A DNA stretch of 64,000 nucleotides from contig NC_068342.1 in assembly GCF_014633365.1 (NCBI RefSeq), forward strand, positions 3,334,622 through 3,398,621, written 5' to 3'. The notes beneath the pieces were generated by a model, which saw nothing but the letters and a program-made list of their open reading frames with translations, was not told the DNA's origin and did not search any database. This document shows, piece after piece, positions 24,301-34,136 of the stretch; position 1 is the stretch's first letter, and every line of letters begins with the position of its first letter. The translations under genes and the position numbers were made by a program. This stretch comes from Diospyros lotus (Eukaryota; Streptophyta; Magnoliopsida; Ericales; Ebenaceae).

Positions 24301-27300
24301 ACAAAATTCTGCATCTCTTCACATATCACACTGCCTTTTTCCTCGCGCATTCGGCTGTTTGCATCGTCAAACTTTTTTTTTCCATCGCCTTTCAACAGTC
24401 AAACCTGAATCAGGAGTAGGCGAAGTTGATGGTCATGGAACAAGTAGAATATGCTTCGGAACTAGCTTCTATGAGTCAACGAAATTCTACTAGGAACTGT
24501 CGATCTAGATCGTAGCTAGAATTCGCCTAGCTCGGCTTGCTGTCAAGATCGCTAGATTAGAATTGCCTTTGAGATTGCTCTGCTTCTTGTGACTTGATCT
24601 ATCTCAACACCTGATTCGTCTCTGGATCAGCTTCACTAATCCCTCGTAGCGACCGTGAATTAGCTGTTCAAATTCCAGAATTTAGTTGTGAACCGTCAGA
24701 AGTTAGCTGAACTAAATTCGCTTTCCTTGATTGATTGTAAGAATGTTTGAAATCTCCGTCAAAACCTACTGCAACTTCCGAGCCAAGAGTTACTTCTCCC
24801 TTTCTCTGTTATGTCCATTATCATAGTTAATGATTGACTGCTCTGATACCAAATTGTCAATTGGTATCAAAACTAGTTAATTCTCGGCTGTTATTCCTTC
24901 AAATTTTAACAATAATTTCGATCCGACTTTTCCAAACGCCAAAGTAGAGCTAGGTGAATTTCTGGCAATACAGGCAAACTCTCGAGGTGCTTCAACAAAA
25001 TCGATCGGGCAACATTGCCGATCCGATCTTGAAGGAACCAAGGACATATCGTAACCAAGCGGGCAAATACCTCTTGGTTCGAACTTGGAAGGTGAAGCAG
25101 AAGGTGTCTCGACTGCGATTTCTGTAATTCTTGGTTTGAACTTGAAGGTGAAGCAAGAGGTTGACTCTCGGCCACAAATTTAGGTAATTCTTTCTCGGAA
25201 TTGAAGGGCGAAGCAGGGTCAAATGATTTTCAGCTTGAGTCAAGCAAATTCTACCGACTATATCAAAGTTGATCAACATAGGAGGCGGATTTAGAGTAGT
25301 TGATCACGAATTGGGACGTAGTACCATAAGGCGACTCTTAAAAGCAGTAGGCGATCCTAATCCAGAGTTCATCCTCATCCAACTCACTTCCTTGTGAATT
25401 CTGATCCATGGCGGATGCAACTCGGATGAGGAACTTTGAATCGCAGTTGCAACAATTCAATTCAACTATCTCATATTTGCAAACTGGGGTGGATTTAATA
25501 TCGGTTGTCCCTAATCAGCCTAGTTTTCCTATGCCTAAATTAGAGATCCCCATGTTTGATGGGATCAATGCAAGGTGGTAGGTGAGGAGGTGCGAAAGGA
25601 TGTTCAATTGGTATAATGTGCCGGAGAGGCTAAGGGTAGCATTGGCAGCTGCCTACTTCAATGATGTAGGGGATGCATGGTACCAGGGTTGGTTGAGGAT
25701 AAGAGGAAATTGCTCGTAGGGTGAATTTGCAAAGAAGTTGCGTGAGAGATTTGGCTAACAAAACATGATGGATATAGTGGAAGAATTCAACAAACTCAAG
25801 CAGGAGGGTACGGTGCAGTCTTATCAACGTAGATTCAAAGAGTTGAAATCACTCATGCTCAACCACAACCCTCACCTATCTGAGGCATGCTTCGTCTCAA
25901 GTTTTATTAGTGGCTTAAGCGAGGAGTTGAGGCCTATGGTGAAAATGTTACAGCCTAGGATTGTTGAACAAGCAGCCGAGAGTGCCAGGCTGCAAGAGCT
26001 AATGGTGGAGGCCCTAATGAAGAAACATGAGCTCCAAACTGAAATTCATCCTGCAAACAATTCGCAACTGGAAGGAAATCCAAATCATAGGAATCATACT
26101 AACCTAATTCAGCCAAGTCTCTTTTGATGGAACAAAGGAGACAAGCATGACTGTGCTACTGGAGTGGAGAACAGTTTAGCCCAAGTCATAGGTGCATGAA
26201 GCAATTGTTATATATGGAAGGACAAGAGGATGAAAAAGAAGGAGTGCAGGTCGAGATTGGCTGAAGCAATGGATCAGTTGCTGCAAGTTCTTGGGGACAA
26301 GAACTCTCTCATGGAGGGGGGAATTGTCACGTTCCAAGGATATATTAGTAATAGATAATAGACGTATTCATTTTGTTTGTACTTGCTATTAGTTTGGGTT
26401 GAACGAGTTGTACTTAGAAGTAGCTTGCAATTATACCTGGAAGGCAACAACCTTCAGTTATACTTGGTTTAAATATTTGGCAGCCTTATTGGCACCAAAT
26501 CAGTGCTATCTGGATTAGTATATAAGAGTATATAAGATTGATCCAATATAATTCATAGGCATGAATGAATACATTTGAAATATTTCTAATTTCTTCCCTA
26601 AATTCTCTCCATCTCTCTTGATCTTTCCCTCCCTCACTTTATGTCCTTCTAATTCTCCCTACATTTATGCCAAATTTCCTCCTCATTCTTCCCCAAATTC
26701 TTACCAATTGGTGAGAGACCCCTGTTAGATCCCTGGGATCTAACACATAAGAGGCCTCAACATCCACAAAAATCTTAGCATACATGAGCATCCCTTTAGA
26801 TGCACGAACATTTTGAGGTGTCATGCGAGTATTGGAGACCTTTTGATGGACACTTTCAAGTGAATGTTGGACAATCCTCCTTGGCCTATTATTTCATTAT
26901 TTTTGTAGAATGACAATTTGAGATACCACCATTTATAGATTAAGAATTAGTTGGATATCAGTTGAGAATTAATAAACAATTTGGATTTATATCAACAAGT
27001 CCTTGTTCCTTACCTTCTTTAACTTCAAGAACGTTGTCCAAACTTTTGACTTATCTATTAATAGAGTTCTCTAAATTGCATTTGGAATTAAAATGATGAA
27101 ATAGTATTTTCTTTTTTTTTTTTTGGTGTGGAAAGAGGGTGAGCCTTAGTAGCAATTGTAAGGTTGCTCCTTTGTGATTGAGAGGTCATCTATTCAATTT
27201 GTGGGAACAGCCTCTTTGCAAAGCAAGGGCAATGTTGCATATAAAAATGAATTGCAAATTGGGGAACCTTGTGCACTAGGGATGACTATTTTTTTTAATT

Positions 27301-30300
27301 GTGAATTGAAAATAATGACATAAATATTGTTATTTTCAGATATGTATAACACATATAAATTATTCTTTATTTATTAATGTATTATCATATCCTATCTTGT
27401 TTGGAAGTTGTGTGTTGGGGTGTATTTGCATGGATGTATATTAAGAAACAAATGGGTCTGAATGAAACTAGAAGAAAGGAAAAGAACCTTTGATGTGTAT
27501 GTGAAAATATCCTTCAATACACATTTATAAATAGTACCAACCATTTGATATCTTTACGGTTTAACTATGCTCTTCCTCTCATTTCTATGCTTTTTGTGGG
27601 AGATAGGAATCGAATGGAAAAGAGTGGAATAGAATGTAAAATGTTTTCTCCATGTATCGGAGAGCAGGGGGTGAAAGTAAAATAAAGTAATGTAAAATAT
27701 AATTAATGCCTTCTTAATGGAAATGTAGTGTTTTGTTAAGGAAAAATTGAACATAAAATTATTGAGATTAATGTTGTCAATACAAAAAAAAAAAAAAAAG
27801 TTTTCCATTAATTCTCTTCCGTTTTAGGGTAGACAAAAAAAAAAAAAAAAGGGCTTTAGAAGTAACTAGATGGAAAGTTTTCCATCCATTTTCTTTCCAT
27901 CATTTTTCTTTCTCCCAAATGGGGAGAACTCCCTTCCACCCATTTCCATTCATTTATTTCTATTCCAACCCCCTCTAGGAATTTTAGTAACTGTGTTGTT
28001 GAGGGTGATAGTTTTTTTTTTTTTTTAAAACTTGTAGTGCGATTTAATGGTTGTTAGAAAAAGTTGTGGTTTGAAGTAAAAAATTCTTTCATTGGATACT
28101 TCATAAGAGGGTTTGAGTTGTGGAAATAGCCTCTTTGTAAAGTAAGGGCAAGACTGCAAACAAAAAATGAACTTCTCTCGACCCTTGCAATGTAGGAGTT
28201 TTTGTGCATTGGATAGGCCTTTTTAGGAACGGTAATGTTGGAGAATTTACAAGCTCCACTCGCTTATTCTTGGAAGTCCAATTTTTTCCCCTTTACATGT
28301 ATATTTCTGTTGTTAGTGCCCATTGGCATTCCTTTTTCAATTCAAACAAGAGTGTAGGGTTGTTATTCCTATGGTTATCTTTGGATATTGTTTTCCCTTT
28401 TAATGTAATTATAATATGAAGTGTATGGGCCTAATTGAAACAAAAGAGGGAGTGAACACTAAGCTTGAGTTGTGGAGAAATAATTTAGAATCTAAGGGAT
28501 TTAAATTAAGTAGAAGGAAAACATAATATATGGAATGTAAATTTAATAAGAATGCAAGAATGGAGAATGTTATAATAAAATTGGAAGACTAAATCATACA
28601 AAAAAAGGACAATTTTTGATATTTGGGATCAATTATTCAAAAAGATGGAGAAATTTACGAGGATGTCATGCATAGAATTAAGGCAAGTTGGCTAAAATGG
28701 AGAAATGCATCGAGAGTGTTATGTGATGGTAAAATCCCATTAAAACTGAAAGAAAAATTCTATAGGACAGTTATAAGATCAGTTTTGTTGTATGGTTTAG
28801 AATGTTGGGCAGTCAAATACCAGTATGAGCAAAAGATGAGCCTAGCGGAGATGAGGATGCTAAGATAGATGTGTGACCATACAAGAAAAGATAAAATTAG
28901 AAATGAGGTTATTCGTAATAAAGTAGGAGTAGTGCCAATCGAGGAAAAGATGAGAGAGACTAGACTAAGATGGTTTAATCATGTGAGAAAAAGAGTAAGA
29001 GACACTTCTGTCAGGAGAGTTGATGACATGAAATAATTAATCAAAAAAAGAGATAAAGGCAGATCCAAGAAGACTTTGAGAGAGATATTAAAGTTTGATA
29101 TGAAGTGTATGGACCTAAATGAAGATATGACAAAAGATAGAAATAGATAGAAGTTTAGAATTCATATAGCCGACTCCACATAGTGGGATAAAGGCTGGAT
29201 ATATTGTTGTTGTTGTTGTTGATTCATTTTGTGCATGGGGGGACCACTTTGCCGCCACTTTTTCAATATATTTTGTGATGAAAAAAACAAAATAAGAGCA
29301 GAAAATTAATATTTTTATATCCATATATAAATTACTGCAGATACATTCTCAAAATCGGCATTTGGCTCTGAAGAACCACAGCCAAGCAGCTGGTTTCAAG
29401 CATTAACAATTGGATATTACAAGCCTTTCTTTGATATCGATACCTCAGATGTCCTGGAGAGGATAAAGGATTCACTTTTTCCATTTAAAGGAAGCTTCTC
29501 TGAGAAAACTGCCGACAACCCGGATTTGTAAGTTGTATTGCTGGGATAAGATTATATTTTCTATGTGACCAGATAGATTTCTGAACTAATCATTGTGAAG
29601 ATTTCCTTTTGTTTGGATTTTTTTTTTTGATTTCCTCTTCATGAATCTGACAACTGAACTTATGGTTAATTGAATTTTGTATATTGCCTTGATTGAACTT
29701 ATGGAAATTAAATGGCATATTCTACTAGTTCTGTAATTGGTGTGTTTTTTCAATTATGATAATATCTAAGTTGGTATAGTAATAGCAAGTTGGATCCACA
29801 CGTAGATGTTACGAGTTGTACATTTCATTCATGCATTTAAAACTAGGTGACATCAATGGCACCTACTTCAAACTTCACCTAGGATAACCCTTTATTTTAG
29901 TTCTGATTGGGCAAAAAGTGACAAATTTTAGGTTTAAGACAATGCCATTGTTTCAGTCTTCACAAGTGCTAATAAACAGAAATGACAATTTCTTTTCTTG
30001 ATCTCACATCCCATCTAGTGGTGATCTGTCATTGAGGTTCTAAAACATGAGAGTTTTAATCATAGTACAATGAGAATCGGATTCTGTTATCTGCATACTT
30101 TAAGGCTTTGTAATCATAATACAAAGTGAAGCCTACCATTTCATGTTCATGGTTGTATTCTGTTATTTTTGCCTTTCCATCTTTATTGCTAACATGTTAA
30201 TCTAAACTTATTTTTGTTTGCTGGCCAGGTATGGACCATTCTGGATCTGTACAACCTTAATTTTTGTAGCAGCTTCAATCAGTACATTTGTCACTTATGT

Positions 30301-31627
30301 GGCACACAAGATTCAGAAAAAAGACTGGGTTTATGACATAAACCTGGTGACTTGGTCTGCTGGTTTGTTCTATGGTTACGTCACTGTTGTTCCTATTTGC
30401 TTGTATCTAATCCTCAAGTACTTCTCTGTTCCCTCTGGCCTTGTTCAGCTGTTCTGCCTCTACGGTTACTCTCTGTTTATCTTCATTCCTGCTTTGGTAA
30501 GTTTGATCACTCTTAATCTTTTGCTTTTTGCTTCTTAGACATGTCTAACTTGCGTGCCTATTGAGGTTGGTGGGTGGTGTTATTTTGTATGCTATTACCT
30601 AAATTCATATAAGCCAACCTGTATACTTTTCTCTGCTTGCAGCTTGCTTGTGTTATTAATTTGTCCCAGTCAATTAGGTGACCTATCTATGAGCAGATTT
30701 TTCCTGTGTTATGTTAGACTGTTCTAAATTTGGAAGTAAATATTTGTACACTTGACCTTGACCTTTATGTGCTCAACATGTCTTGTTGAGTATTGTACCC
30801 AACAAGTATGCGTAAGCATTATCATTCCTTGCACTACTGTCTCATTTTATGCATAACTATTTATTTAGCTTATAAACCCGCTTTACTTTGTACAGTAAAA
30901 GAATCACTTAAGAATATGAAATTATGTTGGTATCGGTTGTCCTTGAAAATGAGAGAGATATTTTGCACTTAAAACACACGCTCTTACCCTACCCCATGAG
31001 GTTTTCCCTTTCTAATTGGTGGTAAATGTTAGGGGTGGAAAGTAGTTTTTTTGTGTGTGTTTCTTTCTTTCTTGTTTGGGATTTGGGGGGGGGGGGGGGG
31101 GGGGGGTAATAAATTTACTTCTCAGATTGATTAATGCTTAGTTGATTATGATGCTTGAAATGTAGTGACCAGTTCTCTGATTCAATTACATATAGTCATT
31201 GGTGAATGTTTACACATTGGTTGAGTGCGTGCCCATGTCTCTGATTGAAGGTTATGATCAAAATGTAAATGTATGGTCATTGGTGAATGTTTACACATTG
31301 GTTGAGTGCATGCCCGTGTCTCTGATTGAAGGTTCTTATAACCTATTATATGTGTTCTTGTGGACTTAGAGATAGGTACTTGTTGCTGAAAATTCTACAT
31401 CCATTGGTTTTTTGTTGCAGTGTTTATCTGTCATTCCCTTGGATTTGTTTAGATGGGTAGTTGCTGGAGTAGCGGGTTTCATGTCAGCGACCTTTGTTGC
31501 ACTCAATCTCCGAAACCACATCAGGTCGGCAGGTGAAAGATGGTTCTTCATAGTGACCGGGATTTTCCTCTTGCAGGTAGCTCTGGCTATCGTGCTAAAG
31601 ATTTGTCTGTTCACTATCTCCGTGTAA
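21314..31627 (+). CDS. Yip1-family integral membrane protein
   Basis: Golgi/ER membrane protein of the Yip1/YIPF class, which interacts with Rab GTPases in vesicle traffic. Exons 21314-21370, 21463-21505, 21588-21668, 29341-29527, 30229-30496 and 31421-31627 join in frame to 280 aa, the usual length for the plant family. The soluble N-terminal half (about 1-120) contains [11 protein letters not shown] and [15 protein letters not shown]. The Yip1 domain follows with [12 protein letters not shown], then about five hydrophobic segments between residue 124 and the C-terminus, including [14 protein letters not shown] and [17 protein letters not shown]. The start is the first of two adjacent ATGs; a GA-rich 5'UTR (about 21215-21245) precedes it. 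Intron 3 is 7.67 kb because of nested transposons; the other introns are 80-925 bp. Confidence 0.94.
22758..23123 (-). repeat. Gypsy 3' LTR, minus-strand half
   Basis: On the minus strand it begins TGTCAAAACCCC after a polypurine tract and ends CCTAGGTACA. It contains a CTATAAATAAGC TATA-like box near 22995-23005. Confidence 0.7.
23216..24395 (-). pseudogene. Unidentified broken ORF cluster in the minus-strand gypsy half
   Basis: Three minus-strand open segments (24204-24395, 23868-24053 and 23216-23779; the last is 187 codons) lie between the PBS and the 3' LTR where gag-pol would be expected. The translation has no zinc knuckle, protease or RT motif I recognise. The largest segment contains [16 protein letters not shown] and ends in basic [12 protein letters not shown] 106-bp direct duplication (23785-23890 and 23895-24001) breaks the reading frames. 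It may be an accessory ORF or a captured host fragment; no function is proposed. Confidence 0.4.
24844..24869. other. Head-to-head primer-binding-site junction
   Basis: TGATACCAAATTG on the left and CAATTGGTATCA on the right are inverted copies of the LTR-PBS border (TGGTATCA of tRNA-iMet). They leave almost no LTR sequence between the two element halves. Confidence 0.75.
25408..26127 (+). pseudogene. Gypsy gag pseudogene (three in-frame stops)
   Basis: One continuous frame from the ATG at 25408 encodes a Ty3/gypsy-type capsid region: [16 protein letters not shown], then [55 protein letters not shown] and a glutamine-rich tail. Stop codons TAG, TAG and TAA interrupt it at about 25579, 25717 and 25756. 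All are explicable as C-to-T or G-to-A transitions. No zinc knuckle or pol follows; sequence jumps to the pre-LTR segment near 26130. Confidence 0.85.
26325..26745 (+). repeat. Gypsy 3' LTR, plus-strand half
   Basis: Begins TGTCACGTTCC directly after polypurine GGAGGGGGGAAT and ends GGGATCTAACA, 421 bp. It is related to the LTR at 3204-3620 by its ends, length and CT-rich 3' portion. Confidence 0.75.
27130..27297 (+). mobile_element. Au-type SINE remnant
   Basis: It contains the order typical of Au SINEs: a degenerate B-box region (ATTCAATTTGTGGGAACAG), CCTCTTTGCAAAGCAAGGGCAATG, then CTTGTGCACTAGGGATG and a T-rich end. It lies in Yip1 intron 3. Confidence 0.65.
28040..28233 (+). mobile_element. 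Au-type SINE remnant, second copy
   Basis: The diagnostic blocks recur: GGTTTGAGTTGTGGAAATAG, CCTCTTTGTAAAGTAAGGGC, CGACCCTTGCA and TTGTGCATTGGATAGGCCTTTTT. It is more diverged than the copy at 27130 and in the same orientation. Confidence 0.6.
28414..29222 (+). mobile_element. RTE-type LINE 3' end with (TTG)n tail
   Basis: The translation contains [40 protein letters not shown] (the YG.E.W region), EMRMLR, then after a stop [33 protein letters not shown] and an IADST-like end. This is followed by TTGTTGTTGTTGTTG at 29206-29220. The arrangement is that of plant RTE-clade LINEs. It is 5'-truncated, with several in-frame stops, and lies about 120 bp upstream of Yip1 exon 4. Confidence 0.8.
31085..31106. 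repeat. (G)22 homopolymer
   Basis: Twenty-two consecutive G in the last Yip1 intron; exact length may be affected by assembly or sequencing. Confidence 0.85.
31195..31333. repeat. Duplicated 58-bp segment, period 81
   Basis: GTCATTGGTGAATGTTTACA...GATTGAAGGTT occurs at 31195-31252 and 31276-31333 with two differences. It lies in the last Yip1 intron. Confidence 0.85.
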
Positions 31628-33899
31628 TAATAATCTAGCATCACTGGTTCTGCCAAGAACTGCTATAGTAGACACAGAAAAGGGCTTTGTTGCCCTGTTG
31701 TTTGTCCCTATAAACTTGCACAGATGTATTCTCCTATCATTTGAAACTAACTATTCATTAATTTTTTGGGAATATAAACTTAAGATGACAATCCTCTACA
31801 TGGCAATACTAGCTTGTTTAGCTCTTGTTGGATTTGCCTTTCACTTGAAAGGCTCACGTTTTTGAAATTATTGCCATACGGCTGAAACGGCCACCTAATG
31901 TGTTTGGTTTTATATTTTTAGCCAACCCATCTAGCAGGAGTAAGGTTTGATGTGTTCTTATTATGGATTGATTTATAGCTGTAAACTGCATCTATTTTTA
32001 TCATTGAAAGGGAAGCGTTAACCGGTTCTAGACAGAACTGAATTCAGCGACTGCTTCTAATGTTGTCTGGGCAACCCAGCGCACAGGCTTTGGTGTTTTA
32101 CCTCTACAGGTTCTTCCAAGTCATATTCTGGGGGTGGGGCTGTTTTTCCCCCAATTGAGACCCCAAATTTCCAACTATGTGATGATTAGTAGGCATTTCT
32201 TTTTGGACTTATTCTGGACGATCATGATGCTTAACAGTTAGTTAATTTTCAGCTTGATCATTTAGCAGAGGAATTATATATTCCTTTTTGACTTTGCAGG
32301 TTATAATATATCTGGCATGATTTGGTATAAGATGTACCAGTAAAAGAACACGGTCTTGCTTCACCTTCTCTATATAAATTTTACCAAGTTTGTCTTTGAT
32401 GTAATATTAATAGATTACACACTTAACCTTCTTTCACACACCAAGTTCTCAACCACAAGTAGTAGTATCAGTGATTCCATATTAGGCGCACCGTGCACAT
32501 ATATTGAATGATTCTTACACATAAATATAAGTGAGATATGGACACTTGATTTTCTAGTACTTGTCCTAGAAAATGGCAGCATGAGAAAGACTGGAGACTT
32601 TTTGGAAGCGAAAAGAGAAAGTTGAAGAACAGTTAAGAGATGGAGTCAAACCTTAGATCCCGAAAATGATGAGAGACTTTGGATTTGGGGAGACATAAAG
32701 CCCTCCGCCCTGCATTGTCTGTCAGATGCTACTGTATGTTTATTTTATATACCTATTTTTCATATTGGCTGTAAGCTCATCAAACATATAATTAATTATT
32801 TTTTTTGCTAAAAAAAATAAGAATTAAAAAATTATATTCAAGATTACTTTATCAAAAAAATTCGGTGAGATGGGAAAATTTATTATAATTAGTTAGGATT
32901 ATATAACTTGCATCATTTAAATTTGTTAATTTTATGATCAGAGATCAAATCGTATAAACAGTAATAAAATTTGAACGAGATAATCAATTAGACAGTTGTA
33001 AGTGCACCCACAATGAATTTGTAACCATAAAAATGGCCTAGAAAAGGAATTGAAAAGGAAAGCACGAATTTGGCAGGGCATGTATAATATAAGACAAGGT
33101 GACAAAGGGCTAGGTGGATGGAGGGAGGGAAGTGTTACATCAAGTGGGGGCAGAACGAAGAAATAAGAAGATGAAGGCAAGACCTTAAACCATGGCTGGT
33201 GACATGAAGAGGGGCGACCAAGAGACAGCTTCACAACCACCCCCACAACCTCTCGCCGCCCACCTTGTTTCAATTTCATATTTCCTTTCTTGATGATTTT
33301 GACCATACACCAATGAAATGTAAATCAAATGTCCTTTTTCTTTTTCTAAATGATAACCCATAATAATGCATTCATGAGAATTTGAGTGATTGGTGATTAT
33401 AAAAATATTATTGTTGTATCATTTTGATGTGAGATCATAAAAGCTTTTGCTTGTTTTTTAAATTTGGTTTTGAAGTTTCAGTTTTATCTATTGACATTCT
33501 TTTGTTTTTTTGTTTAAATGTTGCAATGTTTATTGTGGTCTAACTCCTGCAAAAACCATGGCCCAGGTTACTGGTCATGTGCTCGAAACATTATTGTTGA
33601 CTGTTGACTAATGTGACAACTGTTGGGAATTAATCTTTGTGGGCTTAGAGATTAATATAGCATTCAAAAGTTTGAAAGATGTCTTGATAAAATTTACATT
33701 TTAAAATAATTCTAAAAACCAAACAAAAACCTGTCAAGTTTATTAGGTTATTTGTCCTTTTTATTAGGCTTCTTATGCACTTAGCCTCTTTGAAAATCCA
33801 CCCATAAATAAACATCTCCTCTCTCTCTCTCTCTCTCTCTCTATCTCTTCTTCTTCTCTGAATTGTACAGATTGATTGGTGCAGTGAGGTGGGGAGAGG
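31628..33899. other. Intergenic region between Yip1 and CLE genes
   Basis: It holds the Yip1 3'UTR at the left and the CLE promoter/5'UTR at the right, with a (CT)n run at about 33818-33842 shortly before the CLE ATG. No other gene is convincing. Confidence 0.6.
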
Positions 33900-34136
33900 A
33901 TGCTGCAAGCATCAAAGACAAAGAGGCAATTAATTGCTTACATGTTGGTGCTTTTGCTGAGCATTTCAGCAGTAGAAGAATCAGTCCTGGGAGCCAGATA
34001 TCTTGATGAAGAGAAGCCGGCGCCGGCGCCGGAATTAGAGGTTACAGAGAAGCTACCGGAAATCAATACCGGAGGCTTGTTTGCAGCCACCAAAAGACAA
34101 GTACCCTCCTCCCCAAATCCTCTACACAACAGGTAA
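33900..34136 (+). CDS. CLE: CLE-family secreted peptide precursor
   Basis: A 78-residue single-exon precursor of a CLAVATA3/ESR-related signalling peptide perceived by leucine-rich-repeat receptor kinases at the cell surface. Residues about 13-32 form the hydrophobic signal-peptide core (YMLVLLLSISAV) with cleavage likely near ESVLGA. A short variable acidic/proline segment with PAPAPE follows. The C-terminus carries the CLE motif RQVPSSPNPLHN (66-77) after a basic KR, then one Arg and the stop. Typical precursors are 75-120 aa. The usual motif has Gly at position 6; here it is Ser. The first ATG is used; an internal Met at codon 15 would shorten the signal peptide. A CT-rich leader lies upstream. 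Confidence 0.88.
   Translation: MLQASKTKRQLIAYMLVLLLSISAVEESVLGARYLDEEKPAPAPELEVTEKLPEINTGGLFAATKRQVPSSPNPLHNR

Larger units (their letters stand above)
22758..26745. mobile_element. Inverted composite gypsy retrotransposon in Yip1 intron 3
   Basis: Two internally deleted halves are joined head to head: LTR (22758-23123, -), internal (23124-24850, -), a PBS/PBS junction at 24844-24869, internal with gag (24864-26324, +), LTR (26325-26745, +). Each LTR is preceded by the same polypurine context (GGAGGGGGGAATTG). Neither half has a 5' LTR. All of pol (protease, RT, RNase H, integrase) is missing. I could not find a target duplication at the outer edges. Confidence 0.8.

Noticed and set aside
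32938..33306. 122-codon minus-strand ORF between Yip1 and CLE
   Set aside because: Low-complexity Pro/Ser/Leu translation, no homology recognised.
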